Below are positions 8,731-19,496 of a DNA stretch of 64,000 nucleotides, piece after piece. The stretch lies in contig NZ_CP032698.1 of the NCBI RefSeq assembly GCF_003627815.1, positions 62,001 to 126,000 of the forward strand. The letters are read 5' to 3'. Each line of letters begins with the position of its first letter. The stretch's first letter is position 1. Origin of the DNA: Streptomyces hundungensis. Lineage in GTDB: Bacteria; Actinomycetota; Actinomycetes; Streptomycetales; Streptomycetaceae. The notes beneath the pieces are model-generated. The model had not been told where the DNA came from and did not search any database. It saw only the letters and a program-made list of their open reading frames with translations. The translations under genes and the position numbers were made by a program.

Positions 8731-11357
8731 TGCGGTGGCTGGATCGTGGCCGGCTGCGATCGGCCTGCTTCACGGCGCTGATCACCGTGGTGTTCCTGCT
8801 CGTCAACGCCCAAGTCGCGCACGCCGCCGAGACCAGCGGCGGCGACATGCTCTCCCCGCTCAACATCAAAAGTTCCGAAGGTGTCCCCATCAACGGCTAC
8901 GAGCTGTCGGCCGAGGGCGGCTCCATCTTCTCGTTCAAGTCGAACGCGTACGCCTTCGTCATGAACGGCCTGTTCACCCTGCTGCGCCTGGTGGTTGGCC
9001 TGGCGTGCTGGGCGATCGGCTACGCCTTCAAGTTCCCGCTGCTCAAGATGCTGGCCGACCCGGCACAGAAAGCAGCCGACGCCTACAACCACGCCGTCGT
9101 GGACACTCTCGGCCTCAAGGGGCTGCTGTTGGCCTGGGCGTTCGTGTTCGGGCTGATCCTTTTCGTGCGGGGCAAGGCCGGCAAGGGCCTCGGCGAGATC
9201 GCCCTGACTTTGGTCATCGGCGCGCTCGCCGCGTCCGCGTTCGTCCGCCCCGACTACCTGCTCGCCCAGAACGGGCCGCTCGCCCAGACCGAGCAGGCCG
9301 CCGCCGAAGTCGCCCGCGACACCGTCAACTCCCACTACTGGGGCGGAAAGATCGCCAGCGACCAGGGGCCGTGTGCGGGCATGGCGGGCCACGCCGAACT
9401 CAAGTGCCTCCAGATCGAGGGGGCCAAACCGCTCTCGCCGGCCGAGGTGGCCCGCCCGATCCAGGACTCTCTCACCAACGCCCTGGTGGTCAAGGGCTAC
9501 ATGCTGCTGGAGTACGGCCGCGTCCTGGACCCCGCCAAGGAAGCCGACAGAAAGGCTTACGCCCTCCACCTCAAATGGGTCTCCGGCGGCTACAAGCCCG
9601 AGAACCAGCCCAAGAAGAACAAGGACGCCTGCTCTCTGCTCCGGGGACCTGCCCGGCAGTACTGCGAGCAGGGCGCCACCGGACAGCTCAAGAGCCCCGG
9701 CGGCGACCAGTTGCCCGCACTCACCACCGGCGACGCGCTGCTGCAGGCTTCCCAGCCCGTATTGACCGAGGAGGATCAGCAGTTCGCCGCGTTCCTCAAG
9801 GACCTTGAGGAAGCCGGTCCGGTCGGCAAGGCCTGCGCCCAGTACGCGGCGCAACCGACTGGCTGGCGCACCGCTGGTGCCCTCATGCTGTTCATCGCTG
9901 CCCTATTGATTTGCGCGATCCCGCTGTCCGCGGCGGTGGTCCTGCTCGGCACCCAGGCCGCCGACGCCGGCGCGGCCACGATCGGCGGTATCTCCTTCGT
10001 CTGGGGCATGCTGCCCGGCCCCAGCCGGCAGGCGGTGTGGAAGTGGGCCGCCCTGTTCATCATGTCGGTCGCGGTCATGTTCCTGGTCTGCATGTTCCTG
10101 CCGTTCTACGGCATCGGCGTGGACGTGGTGTTCACCGACGGGCCCGAGCTGCCGGCCGAACGCCTGCTGGTCCTGGACGTCCTGGGCATCGCCGGCCTGG
10201 CCTTCCACCGGTTGCTGATGCGCGGCATCTCCGGCTTCGGGCAACGTCTGGCGCTCCGGATGCGCTACGCGAAGGTCGGCGGCACGCACCTGCCCGGCGA
10301 CACCTCGGAGATCGGCGCCGCTCTGGCTGTGCACACCGCAGCAGGAGCAGGATTCGGAATCGGTGGGCTGCGCTCCCTGGCCATGTCCGCCTCCTACGGC
10401 CAACTCGGTACCCGCCACCGGCTGATGGGCTCACTGGCCTCGCTGATGGACGGGACGGGCATGCCCCTCGACCCCGGCCGTCTGCTGGCCGACGCAGGGG
10501 CAGAGGCCTCCCGAGGCCTTGCGCCGCTCGCCCTGGCCACCACCGGTCTGCGGCTCGGGGCCCGCGGTGGCTGGGGATTGCTGGTGGGCCGCCGCCCGGA
10601 CGACCAGGCGCTGGAGCGGTGGCGCAAACCCACCGCCGATGTCGACACCGCGAATGCAGAAGGGGAGGCGGGTGCAGGGGGCCCGGCGCGTCGCCGTGGA
10701 CCCGCGGACCGCTACCGCGATCCGGACGGAACCATTGCCGACCGGGACTCCGGAACTCTGCTGCACGACCAGCACCAGGACCGCACCCTGCTCTCCACCC
10801 GGGCCCATAACCGGCTCGTGCGGCTGCGCGGCTACCGGATCCTGCACCGCGCGGGACGGATCGCGTACGGCTCCAGCTGGGGCCTTCCGGAAAACATCCG
10901 GCGCGGCCATGGACACAGCTCGCGCTACACCCAGGACGCCCGCCAGCAGGTGAAGGTCTGGGGCAACACCGTCCGTGAGGACGGCCGGGCCTGGGTCCGT
11001 GTCGGCAGCACCGCCGCCCAGCGGCTGCGCGAGGAGCCCAGTGACCGGGGCGCCACCGCTCCCTTCACCGGCCGGACCCTGCGCTCGACAAGCCCGCGGA
11101 CCAGCGGGCTCTCTGCTCCTGGCGCACCGGCTGCTCCCCCGGTGCCGCCGGCCACGCCACCGCCGCGTCCGACAGCTTCCCCAGCCACGCCGACACCCCC
11201 GCCCACGCCAACTCCTCCGGCTGCCCCGGATCCCGCGGAGCTGCGGCGCAGGATCATCGACCGGCTCGGGTCCGGGGATCCGCCTGAGACGCGCCGCGTC
11301 CAGGACGAGATGCGCCGCCGCTTCGGCGACCCGGACGCGGACGGTGACGGCGGATGA
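8730..11357 (+). CDS. VirB6/TrbL-like polytopic membrane protein
   Basis: A protein of 875 residues starting at ATG 8730, one base overlapping the previous stop. A signal-like N-terminus ([19 protein letters not shown]) is followed by membrane segments near residues 75-105 and 130-165. An extracytoplasmic domain of about 230 residues with several cysteines comes next ([17 protein letters not shown]). Three or more further membrane segments lie near residues 385-510. The last 250 residues are hydrophilic, with a proline-threonine repeat ([10 protein letters not shown]) before a charged tail. Size, multiple membrane spans and long soluble tail fit the VirB6-like channel component of Gram-positive type IV secretion. 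It overlaps the next gene by four bases. Confidence 0.7.
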   Translation: MRWLDRGRLRSACFTALITVVFLLVNAQVAHAAETSGGDMLSPLNIKSSEGVPINGYELSAEGGSIFSFKSNAYAFVMNGLFTLLRLVVGLACWAIGYAFKFPLLKMLADPAQKAADAYNHAVVDTLGLKGLLLAWAFVFGLILFVRGKAGKGLGEIALTLVIGALAASAFVRPDYLLAQNGPLAQTEQAAAEVARDTVNSHYWGGKIASDQGPCAGMAGHAELKCLQIEGAKPLSPAEVARPIQDSLTNALVVKGYMLLEYGRVLDPAKEADRKAYALHLKWVSGGYKPENQPKKNKDACSLLRGPARQYCEQGATGQLKSPGGDQLPALTTGDALLQASQPVLTEEDQQFAAFLKDLEEAGPVGKACAQYAAQPTGWRTAGALMLFIAALLICAIPLSAAVVLLGTQAADAGAATIGGISFVWGMLPGPSRQAVWKWAALFIMSVAVMFLVCMFLPFYGIGVDVVFTDGPELPAERLLVLDVLGIAGLAFHRLLMRGISGFGQRLALRMRYAKVGGTHLPGDTSEIGAALAVHTAAGAGFGIGGLRSLAMSASYGQLGTRHRLMGSLASLMDGTGMPLDPGRLLADAGAEASRGLAPLALATTGLRLGARGGWGLLVGRRPDDQALERWRKPTADVDTANAEGEAGAGGPARRRGPADRYRDPDGTIADRDSGTLLHDQHQDRTLLSTRAHNRLVRLRGYRILHRAGRIAYGSSWGLPENIRRGHGHSSRYTQDARQQVKVWGNTVREDGRAWVRVGSTAAQRLREEPSDRGATAPFTGRTLRSTSPRTSGLSAPGAPAAPPVPPATPPPRPTASPATPTPPPTPTPPAAPDPAELRRRIIDRLGSGDPPETRRVQDEMRRRFGDPDADGDGG

Positions 11358-12520
11358 GACTGCCGTCCCTGCCGCGCCCCCGACGGGCCAAGTGGGCTGT
11401 GCTGCTCACGCTCGTGCTGTTCACCGCAGTGTGCTGCGCAGCCCCGCTCGCCGGGACGCTCAACGCGCTGGCCGCGCTCGCCGCCACGCGCTCCACCACC
11501 ACCAACGACCCAGGAGGCGGCACCATCGCCGACATCCCGCCCCGGATGCTGCAGGCCTACCAGAAGGCCGCATCCCTCATCGGACACGAGGTACCGGGCT
11601 GCCACGGCCTGGACTGGCCGGTCCTCGCCGGCGTCGCGAAGATCGAGTCCAACCACGCGGCCGGGCACAGTATCGCCGCCAACGGCGACATCACCCCGCG
11701 CATCTACGGCGTACTCCTCAACGGCTCCGGAGCTGGCGGCAACACCACCGCAGTCGCCGACAGCGACCACGGACGGTGGGACGGCACCGCACTGGGTGAA
11801 CGGGCCGTTGGACCCTTCCAGTTCCTGCCCTCCACCTGGGACGACAGCGCGGGACGCGACGCCAACGGCGACGGCGTCAAAGACCCGCACAACGCCGACG
11901 ACGCAGCCCTCGGCGCCGCCGTCTACCTGTGCGGCAACGGACGCGACCTGAGCGATTCGGCCCAACTCCGCTCAGCGATCTTGCAGTACAACCAGTCCGG
12001 GACGTACGCGGACGAGGTCCTGGGATGGATCCGCCAGTACCGCACCGCCACCAAGACCAACATCGACCTGAGCCACGTGACCGGGACGGCGCGCACCGTC
12101 CTCGATGCGGCCCTGGCCCAACGGGGCGTCCCCTACTCCTGGGGCGGCGGCGCGGCCTCCGGTCCCACCACGGGCAGCTGCTGCTCTCCCAGCGGAAAGT
12201 CCGGCGCCAGCATCACCGGATTCGACTGCTCGGGCCTGACGCTGTACGCCTATGCCAAGGCTGGCGTCCGGCTGCCGCGGACCGCGGCCGAGCAGGCAGC
12301 AGCCGGGCGGCGCATCCCCGCTTCCCAAGGACAAAACGCGCTGGCCCCGGGGGACTTGGTGTTTTACGCCTACGCCCCCGGCCGTGACTCCACGATCTAC
12401 CACGTGGGGATCTACACCGGCAACGGACAGATGGTCAACGCCCCGCGCCCCGGCGCCGCTGTGCGTCTGGACGCCGTCGATGCGATGGCGGGCTTCGCGG
12501 GAGGGGCGCGCCTGTTGTGA
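11354..12520 (+). CDS. VirB1-like bifunctional lytic transglycosylase / NlpC-P60 peptidase
   Basis: A protein of 388 residues, ATG start in an ATGA overlap. One N-terminal membrane anchor ([20 protein letters not shown]) directs the rest outside the cell. Residues about 75-235 form a soluble lytic transglycosylase-like domain: [16 protein letters not shown] carries the catalytic glutamate, followed by [12 protein letters not shown] and [11 protein letters not shown]. Residues about 245-388 form an NlpC/P60 domain with the catalytic cysteine in [16 protein letters not shown] and the histidine in YHVGIYTG. Such two-domain enzymes open peptidoglycan for conjugation channels. Its place between the VirB6-like protein and the coupling ATPase supports that role. 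Confidence 0.88.
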   Translation: MRLPSLPRPRRAKWAVLLTLVLFTAVCCAAPLAGTLNALAALAATRSTTTNDPGGGTIADIPPRMLQAYQKAASLIGHEVPGCHGLDWPVLAGVAKIESNHAAGHSIAANGDITPRIYGVLLNGSGAGGNTTAVADSDHGRWDGTALGERAVGPFQFLPSTWDDSAGRDANGDGVKDPHNADDAALGAAVYLCGNGRDLSDSAQLRSAILQYNQSGTYADEVLGWIRQYRTATKTNIDLSHVTGTARTVLDAALAQRGVPYSWGGGAASGPTTGSCCSPSGKSGASITGFDCSGLTLYAYAKAGVRLPRTAAEQAAAGRRIPASQGQNALAPGDLVFYAYAPGRDSTIYHVGIYTGNGQMVNAPRPGAAVRLDAVDAMAGFAGGARLL

Positions 12521-13188
12521 ACACCCCACCCCTTTGTCCGCAGCCACGTCCCATCTGGCCGCTCGCGCTGTGCACCGCGCTGCTTGCCTGCGGCGCTTTC
12601 CTCCTGCTCCTGCACTCGGGGCACCCGGGCGTGACCGGGCCGACCACGGCGCGTGCTACGGCCCTGCCGTCGGCCACTCCCACACGAACAGAGCGGCCAC
12701 TCCCCCAACCCTCCCTCCCTGCAACTGCCGCCGCGGCAACCGTTTCTGCGGCTCCCCCCACCACCCCCAGAGCTGAAGCAGTGACGGCGCCGCCGCGCGG
12801 CGACGGGCCGGGCAGCGACCCTGCCATCCAGGCCCTGCTGGACCAATCCTGGCCCCGCGACCTTCCCGCCGGGGACGAGCAACAGCTGCTCGCAGCCGGA
12901 CGCAGACTCCTGACCGCCGACGCGACAGGCGTGGGTCGCACCGCCTTCCCAGTCATCTTCCCGCCACGTCAACAGACGGTGATGGTCCCGGCATTCACGC
13001 GCATCCGCATCCAGGCCGCTGTCGCCCGAGCCGACCCCGCCCACCCTGACCGAGCGCTTGTGCACCTGGTGTGGGCGGGCGCCGACCGCGGCGGCACCTA
13101 CACCGACGGCCGCCTTGCCGACCTGTCCTTCACCCGCAGTCCATCACCGAACGGAGCGACCGCATGGCAGCCCATGCCGCTGTCCTGA
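12517..13188 (+). CDS. Membrane-anchored exported protein of the transfer operon
   Basis: A protein of 223 residues starting at GTG 12517 (GTGA overlap). It has one N-terminal membrane segment ([20 protein letters not shown]), then a long threonine-, proline- and alanine-rich linker. An extracytoplasmic domain of about 120 residues follows ([16 protein letters not shown], then [20 protein letters not shown]). No catalytic motif or named family was recognised. Position suggests an outer part of the secretion channel. It overlaps the next gene by 25 bases. Confidence 0.6.
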   Translation: MNTPPLCPQPRPIWPLALCTALLACGAFLLLLHSGHPGVTGPTTARATALPSATPTRTERPLPQPSLPATAAAATVSAAPPTTPRAEAVTAPPRGDGPGSDPAIQALLDQSWPRDLPAGDEQQLLAAGRRLLTADATGVGRTAFPVIFPPRQQTVMVPAFTRIRIQAAVARADPAHPDRALVHLVWAGADRGGTYTDGRLADLSFTRSPSPNGATAWQPMPLS

Positions 13189-15785
13189 CCCCACCACCGA
13201 CCGCTGCGGGACCCGTCCTTGGCGCACTCCATCAGCTCGTCGGCTGCGCCGGCTGGATCACCGACCATGCCTGGCTGCTGCTCCTAGTCCTGGTGACCGC
13301 CGCCGTGACCGGCGAACATGTCGTACGCCGCCTTGCCACGCGCGCCTCCCAGGAACGCATGGCTCTCGACCTGGCCCCGGCACCACACTTCGACCCCTGC
13401 GCCGAGGAGATCCTTCGCCGTGGCATCGAGCTGACCCGGGCCTCCACCTCCATGCCCTGGTGGGCACCCCGGCGCGCCAAGGCGGTGCGGATCCGGCTGC
13501 GCGCCGACGGCGCCAGCCCCCTCATGTATCGCATCGAGGGGCCGGCTGGTGCCGAACGGCTGCTGTCCACCACGCCGTTCGGCCCGCATGTCACGGTGAC
13601 CAAGGCCGCCCCGCTGGCGGACAAGCAGCGCAAGCACGATGTGCGGGCGGAGTTCATCCTGCGCGGCAATCCGGTCGCTACCCTGCGCGACGTTCCGCTC
13701 GACCCGGACCCCCTTCAGCCGCTCGTGGACGCCGTCGCCGATCTGCGTGCCCACCTCGGCGACCTGGCCGAGCTCTGCATCGACCTGCAGCGTGCCCCCA
13801 AGACGGTGCTCAGGGCTCGCCGGTGGCAACTGCTGGATGCCGCCCGGCGCAGCGAGCGGGGCGAGGCTTCGCGTCTGACCCGCTGGATGCACCGGGATCA
13901 CCAGCGCCTGGAGGACTCCTGGCTGTTCCAGATCAGCCAGATGCTCACCCCCGACGGCCGCCGGTCCCGGGAGGGCGGCCGCATGGTCATGACGCCACCG
14001 CCGGTCCGGGTGGATACCGCGAAGGCTTTCGGCAAGCTCGCCGAGGACAGCCACCTGGTGCGGGTGCAGATCCTGGTGCGCTGCGCCTCGGACACCACGG
14101 GCCGTGCCGAGGCCCATCTCGCCCGGATCCAGGCCGCCATGGACGTGTTCGGCGGCTCGGCCCGGTTCGCCATGCGCGGGTGGCAGATCGGGCCGTGCCG
14201 GCTGGGAGCCGACCGCTTCCCCCAACGCAAACGGTTCGACAGGCGCTGGGCAACCGGGCAGTGCCAGCCGCCCAGCGCCAACTGGGTCCAGCTGACCGAG
14301 CTCCTTGGCCTCCTCAAGCCGCCCACCGTCCACTGCCGGCTCCCGCTACTCCCCGCCGACCTGCCGTCCTTCGCGCACGGCGATCCGTCCCTGCTGTTGC
14401 AGGGCTGGTACCGCAGGCCGGACGGACGGCGCCGCCTGGTGGCCACCCACGCGGCCGAAACCCTCTTCGAGGTCGCGGTGGGCAAAGCTGGCGGCGGCAA
14501 AACCGAACGGGCCCTGGCCCAGGCGATCGCCCTCGCGCACGCCGGCGGCGGACTCCTGTTCGTCGACCCGCACCGCGACTCCTGGAAGCGCGGCGCCCCT
14601 TACCTCGCCCACGACCACATCATGGGCCGCATCGCACGGATCGACCTCAAAGCCACCGGGCCCCACTCACTGATCAGCTCCTGGAACCTGATCGGCATGC
14701 ACCACGGACGGGCCCGCCACGAAGTCGTCGAGGACACCGTCGACGCGTTCGCCTCCGCGTTCGCCTGGGACGACACCAACGCGCCCCGCGCGATCGCCAT
14801 CTTCACTCAGGCCCTCACCATCCTGACTGCGATCAACGAGCTTGCCTGCAAAGCCCAGCGCCCCCACGACCAGGCCACCATCTTCCACATCCGCGCCCTG
14901 CTCACCGACGCAGGCTTCCGGACCAGCGCCCTGGACGCCCTGCACGGCCACCTGGACGAGGAGTCACGAGCCTGGTGGCAGAACGTCTTCCCGACCCTGC
15001 CAGCCGACTCCTTCAACATCCTGATCAACCCGCTCACCCGGCTCGCCGCCAACCCCGTCACCCGGGCCTTCCTCGGCCAAGGCCACGGCGTCTACAACAT
15101 CCGCTCCGCCATGGACGCCCAGATGATCGTGTGGGTGTGCACGGACGGCAACGGCCCCACCGACAAACTCCTCATCGCCCTGCTCGCCCGGGACCTGCTG
15201 CGCGCCGGCCGCTCCCGCACCGACCTTCCCGAACACCAGCGCATCGCGTTCCGCGTCTACCTCGACGAGCTCATCACCCTGACCGGCACCGCCGCCGAGT
15301 CCATCGCCGCGATGTTCGAAGACCTGCGCAAGTTCCGCGTCCACATCCACGGCATGACCCAGATCCTGGCCCGACTCCCCGCCTCCGTACGCCAGTCACT
15401 GCTCCAGAACGCCTCCACCCTGTCCACTACCACCGGCTCCCGGGCGGCGGTCTGCGCCATCACTGAGGAATGGGGCGACCGGCCCAGCCCCACCCACGTC
15501 GCCAACCTCGACCGCTACGACCACTACGCCCAGTTCACCGTCGACGGCCGCCGCATCGGCCCCGTCCTCCTGCACGGCCCCCTGCTCGAGGAGGTGTTCA
15601 CCGACCTGCGCGAGTCCGGCAAGGTCCGCGCTCTGGAAGCCGCCGCCGATCGCACCGCCGGGGCCCTGCCCCTGTCCAAGCTCACCGACCGCGCCACCGC
15701 CCAGCAGCAGCGCGTCCAGACCTTCCTCCTGGCACACACACCCGCCGCCACAAGGCCCACCCCACCGGCCAAGGAGTTCCAGTGA
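13164..15785 (+). CDS. VirD4/TraG-like type IV coupling ATPase
   Basis: A protein of 873 residues. ATG 13164 is chosen over upstream starts because GGAG lies nine bases before it and an N-terminal membrane segment (WLLLLVLVTAAVTGEHVV) follows. The Walker A loop is VGKAGGGKTERAL near residue 438, followed by LLFVDPHRDSWKRG, which matches the conserved region after the P-loop in TraG-type proteins. Near the C-terminus, FRVYLDELITLTG is the Walker B region. HGMTQILARLPASVRQSLLQ then LSTTTGSR correspond to the Q-rich and arginine-finger region of coupling proteins. It would recruit the DNA-protein substrate to the channel. It overlaps the next gene by four bases. Confidence 0.78.
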   Translation: MAAHAAVLTPPPTAAGPVLGALHQLVGCAGWITDHAWLLLLVLVTAAVTGEHVVRRLATRASQERMALDLAPAPHFDPCAEEILRRGIELTRASTSMPWWAPRRAKAVRIRLRADGASPLMYRIEGPAGAERLLSTTPFGPHVTVTKAAPLADKQRKHDVRAEFILRGNPVATLRDVPLDPDPLQPLVDAVADLRAHLGDLAELCIDLQRAPKTVLRARRWQLLDAARRSERGEASRLTRWMHRDHQRLEDSWLFQISQMLTPDGRRSREGGRMVMTPPPVRVDTAKAFGKLAEDSHLVRVQILVRCASDTTGRAEAHLARIQAAMDVFGGSARFAMRGWQIGPCRLGADRFPQRKRFDRRWATGQCQPPSANWVQLTELLGLLKPPTVHCRLPLLPADLPSFAHGDPSLLLQGWYRRPDGRRRLVATHAAETLFEVAVGKAGGGKTERALAQAIALAHAGGGLLFVDPHRDSWKRGAPYLAHDHIMGRIARIDLKATGPHSLISSWNLIGMHHGRARHEVVEDTVDAFASAFAWDDTNAPRAIAIFTQALTILTAINELACKAQRPHDQATIFHIRALLTDAGFRTSALDALHGHLDEESRAWWQNVFPTLPADSFNILINPLTRLAANPVTRAFLGQGHGVYNIRSAMDAQMIVWVCTDGNGPTDKLLIALLARDLLRAGRSRTDLPEHQRIAFRVYLDELITLTGTAAESIAAMFEDLRKFRVHIHGMTQILARLPASVRQSLLQNASTLSTTTGSRAAVCAITEEWGDRPSPTHVANLDRYDHYAQFTVDGRRIGPVLLHGPLLEEVFTDLRESGKVRALEAAADRTAGALPLSKLTDRATAQQQRVQTFLLAHTPAATRPTPPAKEFQ

Positions 15786-16708
15786 CCAGCCAGACCCGCC
15801 CCGCCGACAGGCGGGCCGTGCCCGCCTTCCTGCCCAGTCCAGCCGAACCGCTCCCCCACCAAATCGTCGCCGCACTCGCCCAGCACCGCATGGCCACCAC
15901 CCAGCAACTCCAGGACATGCTGCGCCCCCAGGCCACCCGGCAGACCATCACCAAGCCGCTGAACCGACTGCACAGAGAAGGTTTGGCCGCCTTCACCGTG
16001 CTCCCCCAGTCCAACCGGCGGCGCGCCTGGTTCCTCACCCCGGAAGGAGCCCGCATCGCCCGCGACTGGCCCCAGCTCCGCGGCCGCCCCCCTTACCCGA
16101 TCACCTCGGCGTCCGCTGCCTCGATGAAGACACCGCACGTCCTGACCGTGGTCCGCGCCCACCTCACCTTCCTGCAAGACGCGCGCCGCCGCGGCGACGA
16201 ACACGGCCACCTCGACTGGACCCCAGAGGTCGCCCACTCACTCGGCGACAGCGAACGCGTCATCGCCGACGCGCTCTTGCACTACGTCTTGCACGCCAGC
16301 GACGGCAGCCGCACCAAGCTCCGTGCCCTGGTCGAGGTCGACCGCGCCACCACCAGCAGCGAACGCCTGGCCACCAAACTCATCGAGTACGCCCGCCTGC
16401 ACACCTACACCCCCACTCCGCCAGGACGGCGTGCCATCCAGGCGAACACGCCGCCGGCCTGGCAGCGCTGGTACCCCGTCTTCCCCCGCCTCCTGTTCAT
16501 CCTCACCGGCGCCAGCCCTACAACCCTCGCCCACCGCATCGAAGACCTCCAGGCCATGACCGCCGAACACCCGGCCGTCGCGCAACTCGCACGCACCGTG
16601 CCTCTCGGCGCAGCCCTCCTGGACGACCTCGAACAACAGGGCCCCACCGAACACGTATGGACCCCGCTCAACGGGCGGGGCCAACGCCGCCCCTGGACCC
16701 AGCTGTGA
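15782..16708 (+). CDS. Replication-relaxation family protein
   Basis: A protein of 308 residues from GTG 15782. The N-terminal 90 residues are a winged helix (HQIVAALAQHRMATTQQLQD, TITKPLNRLHREGLAAF, then RRRAWFLTPEGARIA). The central part carries the nuclease-like core typical of the replication-relaxation family: TPHVLTVVRAHLTFLQDA, then ALLHYVLHASDGSRTKLRAL and VEVDRATTSSERLATKLIEY. Members are common on actinobacterial plasmids and integrative elements and are thought to act in plasmid DNA processing. It directly follows the coupling ATPase, where a relaxase gene is often found, and no classical relaxase is visible in the window. Confidence 0.75.
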   Translation: MTSQTRPADRRAVPAFLPSPAEPLPHQIVAALAQHRMATTQQLQDMLRPQATRQTITKPLNRLHREGLAAFTVLPQSNRRRAWFLTPEGARIARDWPQLRGRPPYPITSASAASMKTPHVLTVVRAHLTFLQDARRRGDEHGHLDWTPEVAHSLGDSERVIADALLHYVLHASDGSRTKLRALVEVDRATTSSERLATKLIEYARLHTYTPTPPGRRAIQANTPPAWQRWYPVFPRLLFILTGASPTTLAHRIEDLQAMTAEHPAVAQLARTVPLGAALLDDLEQQGPTEHVWTPLNGRGQRRPWTQL

Positions 16709-17285
16709 CCAGGCAAGCCCGGGCTCGTTCCCACCGCACGCCGCGCCGGTCGCACCAAGGCCAGCAGAGGATTCCCCTCGACGCTGTCCCCACCAACGGC
16801 CCCGGCCCTGCCGACAGCGTCAACTCACAACCGCCCCTACCGCTCGATCGGGCCCAGGTTGGCCGAATCCTCTCCACGGGCAGACCCCGACAGCCTCCTG
16901 ACGGGCGGCCAGCCCGCCGCTCCCGTCCCCTTCGTCAATTCCGCACCGCTCCGCTACTGACGTCCCTCGTGCCACAGAGCAGGGACTTGACGCATATGCA
17001 TCGGATTCCACATGCGAATCCATCAGCACGGACAGTGAGATTCCCCCGTCACCCAGACGCCAGCCATTTCGGCCTGATCGTGCACGTCTGGAGCGCTACG
17101 ACCTGCACCAGACTCAGGACGGATCCGGACGAAAGGCCCTCTGCTCCCTCCGCAAACCCCTTGCCTCATCTACGGAGCGTGGCGCTACGGTGCGTCTGCA
17201 GCAAAGCGAGAACAGCCTTCGCGAATGTGCGAGTGCGGGCCCACCAACGGAACCGGAACACGAAACGTCGCACGAGGAGGACCAG
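16709..17285. other. Intergenic gap with no convincing gene
   Basis: This stretch of 577 bp separates the transfer operon from the lipoprotein gene. One forward frame opening at GTG 16705 stays open across it, but its codon bias is mixed and no domain or conserved motif is visible. It probably holds the promoter of the downstream pilus half of the locus. No clear terminator hairpin was found. Confidence 0.4.
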
Positions 17286-17906
17286 TTGACCACCAGCTCA
17301 CACCACAATCGCCCACGCACGCTCATGTGCTGGCGCTACACCGTCGCCATCGCCGCCTCCCTTGCTGTTCTCTGCGCCTGCACCGACAAGAGCGACAACT
17401 CCGCTGACAGAAGCCCCGACCACAAGGCACCCTCCGCGGCCTCCCCGTCGCCGGCTCACCCGGCCAGCTCTCCGCCCCCGAACGCCGAGAAGTCGGCCGT
17501 CCTCGCGTCGTACAACGCGATGTGGGTGGAACAGATGAAGGCGTACCGCAAGGCCGACGCATCGGGCACCGACCTCGAGAAGTACGCGACACTTGATGCG
17601 TTAGCCAAGGTGCGGATCGACCTCGCCAAGATGAAGCAGCGAGGCACCGTGATCCGGGGGGCCATGGGGCACCAAGTCACCGTGACCAAACTGGACCTCA
17701 GTCCCAAAACTCCGACTGCAGCCATGACTGACTGCGTCGACCTGTCGAACTGGCAGACATGGGATACCAAGGCCAACAAGCCCATCCCCCTTCCAAGCGC
17801 TCAGCCCATGCGCTATCTCGCGCAGGTGAAAGCCGAACGGTGGGACGGCGGCAGGTGGATGATCACGGACTTCATTACGAAGGGCAGCCAGCCATGCGGC
17901 GGCTGA
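17286..17906 (+). CDS. Putative lipoprotein
   Basis: A protein of 206 residues. TTG 17286 is preferred because GAGGAGG lies just upstream; an ATG at 17325 is the alternative. The N-terminus has a basic region, a hydrophobic core (TVAIAASLAVLCAC) and a lipobox-like end (VLCAC), so lipidation at the second cysteine is likely. A serine- and proline-rich tether follows. The mature domain of about 130 residues (SAVLASYNAMWVEQMKAYRK to WMITDFITKGSQPCGG) resembles the NTF2-like lipoproteins of actinomycetes. It overlaps the next gene by 13 bases. A role at the cell surface with the pilus system is inferred from position only. Confidence 0.65.
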   Translation: MTTSSHHNRPRTLMCWRYTVAIAASLAVLCACTDKSDNSADRSPDHKAPSAASPSPAHPASSPPPNAEKSAVLASYNAMWVEQMKAYRKADASGTDLEKYATLDALAKVRIDLAKMKQRGTVIRGAMGHQVTVTKLDLSPKTPTAAMTDCVDLSNWQTWDTKANKPIPLPSAQPMRYLAQVKAERWDGGRWMITDFITKGSQPCGG

Positions 17907-18763
17907 CAACCACAGCGGCGATCTTTTTAGCCAGCAGCATTTTCCCCACGGCGGTCGCGCACGCCGACGGCGGACCAACTGTAGGCAATGACCCAGGATG
18001 CCAGGGCTCGGAGGCATGGGTCAGCGTGTGTGCCCGAGACAACAGCGACAGCCCCGGAACTGGTGGGCAGAAGCCAATAGCAGCCAGTTCAGAAGCTGCG
18101 AGCAGCAGCCCGCCTCCGTGTACCTACACCAAGCTGGCCCCGCAGCCCCCGGCGAACAACCTCGGCTGGGACGGGCACCAGCCCGGCGACAAGGGCGCGG
18201 TGTATCAGGTGTACTGCCCCGAGACCATGCGGATCGGGGTGGAATGGATCCCCGACGGCGGCCCGGCGGCGCCTCCCGTCGACCCCGAAGTCCTGGCCCA
18301 CCGCGCCGTCGATTCGATGAAGCTGGTCGGTCCGGACATCGCCAGCCCGCAGGCGACGGGCAAATACGCGGTGGGGGTGCCGATGTGGCTGTGGGTGAAC
18401 CAGGCCCCCACCACGTTCGGTCCGAACACGGCGACCGCCTCCGCAGGCGCGGTGACAGTCTCGGCGCGGGCCGAGGTCGCCGCCATCATCTGGAAGTTCG
18501 GTGACGGCACATCAGTGACCTGCCACGGCCCCGGCACTGCGTACCAGGCGTCATCCGGCATGAACCCGTCGCCGACGTGCGGTCACACCTTCGCGAAATC
18601 GTCGGCGGGTCAGGCAGGCCAGAAGTTCGCGCTGACAGCCACCGCGACGTGGCAGGTCAACTGGACGGTCACGGCCGGCGCCGTGGACGCGGGCCAGTTC
18701 ACCGAGATCCGCCAGTCCCAGGCCCAGGTCGGGGTCGGGGAACTCCAGGCCGTCGGCAACTGA
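17894..18763 (+). CDS. Secreted protein with signal peptide, function unknown
   Basis: A protein of 289 residues from ATG 17894. A classical signal peptide (RRLTTTAAIFLASSIFPTAVAHA) ends in an AHA cleavage box. The mature protein has a serine-rich spacer (PIAASSEAASSSPPP) and then a beta-rich domain: MRIGVEWIPDGG, VGVPMWLWVNQAP, VSARAEVAAIIWKFGDGTSV and TATATWQVNWTVTAG. The stretch WKFGDGTSVTCHGPG resembles a PKD-type beta-sandwich loop. Proteins like this are often encoded just upstream of Tad-type genes in Streptomyces. It would be exported and may be a surface or pilus-associated component. Confidence 0.6.
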   Translation: MRRLTTTAAIFLASSIFPTAVAHADGGPTVGNDPGCQGSEAWVSVCARDNSDSPGTGGQKPIAASSEAASSSPPPCTYTKLAPQPPANNLGWDGHQPGDKGAVYQVYCPETMRIGVEWIPDGGPAAPPVDPEVLAHRAVDSMKLVGPDIASPQATGKYAVGVPMWLWVNQAPTTFGPNTATASAGAVTVSARAEVAAIIWKFGDGTSVTCHGPGTAYQASSGMNPSPTCGHTFAKSSAGQAGQKFALTATATWQVNWTVTAGAVDAGQFTEIRQSQAQVGVGELQAVGN

Positions 18764-18788
18764 GCATGAGAGCGAAAGGCGTTACAGC

Positions 18789-19496
18789 GTGAGCAAGACG
18801 GCAGCGCCCGCCTCAGTGGCGGGTCAGATTCCGGCACAGCCTGGCCCGCCGTCCCTGCGGTGGCAGGCACGTCGCCGGCGTCCGGGGATGCTCGCCCTGG
18901 CCGCGGCGCTGATCGCGGCGGGCGCGGTGGGCAACTACTGGTACTGGACGCAGAACGGCCAGCGCACCCCGGTCCTGGTCATGGCCCGGGACGTGGCAGC
19001 GGGCACGGTGATCCAGGATGCGGACCTGGCGGAGGCGTCGGTAGCCCTGGATCCCGCGCTCAAGGCGATCGGGGCAGGGCAGCGGGCGGAGGTGGTCGGC
19101 AAGCGCGCCGCGTTCGAGTTGCTGCCCGGTGTGCTGCTCGCGCCGGGGCAGATCACCAGCCGCACGCTGGTGCGCCAGGATGAGCAGTTGGTCGGGTTGA
19201 ACCTGAAGCCGGGGCAGTTACCGGATTCCCCGCTGAAGCCGGAGGACCAGGTCCAGGTCGTGTTCACCGGCGACAGCGGGGGCGCAGCACCGGGCAGGAA
19301 TGGCAAGCCGGGTCAGGACAGTGGCCCTGCCACGGTGGATGCGCGGATCGTCCGCGTGGGCGCCAAGCAGGACAGCACGGGCCAGCAAGTGATCGACGTG
19401 GCCGTCAAGTCGGCCGGCGGACCGCGGCTGGCCGCTCAGGCCGCAGCCGGGACGGTGGCGCTTGCTGTGAAGGCGGCAACCGGGGCCGGTTCCTGA
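18789..19496 (+). CDS. SAF-domain pilus assembly protein, CpaB/RcpC-like
   Basis: A protein of 235 residues from GTG 18789 with GAAAGG upstream. A membrane segment near residues 34-54 (MLALAAALIAAGAVGNYWYW) precedes a SAF domain beginning VLVMARDVAAGTVIQDADLA and continuing LLPGVLLAPGQITSRTLV. The C-terminal beta-rich part (LVGLNLKPGQLPDSPLKPED to IDVAVKSAGG) is also typical of CpaB/RcpC proteins of Tad pilus systems. The gene opens a block of translationally coupled Tad-like genes, with its stop overlapping the next ATG. Confidence 0.8.
   Translation: MSKTAAPASVAGQIPAQPGPPSLRWQARRRRPGMLALAAALIAAGAVGNYWYWTQNGQRTPVLVMARDVAAGTVIQDADLAEASVALDPALKAIGAGQRAEVVGKRAAFELLPGVLLAPGQITSRTLVRQDEQLVGLNLKPGQLPDSPLKPEDQVQVVFTGDSGGAAPGRNGKPGQDSGPATVDARIVRVGAKQDSTGQQVIDVAVKSAGGPRLAAQAAAGTVALAVKAATGAGS

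Noticed and set aside
13058..15466. A long arginine- and proline-rich open frame overlapping the coupling ATPase gene
   Set aside because: It is the frame shadow of a high-G+C gene: no start signal, low-complexity product, and the other frame holds clear Walker motifs.
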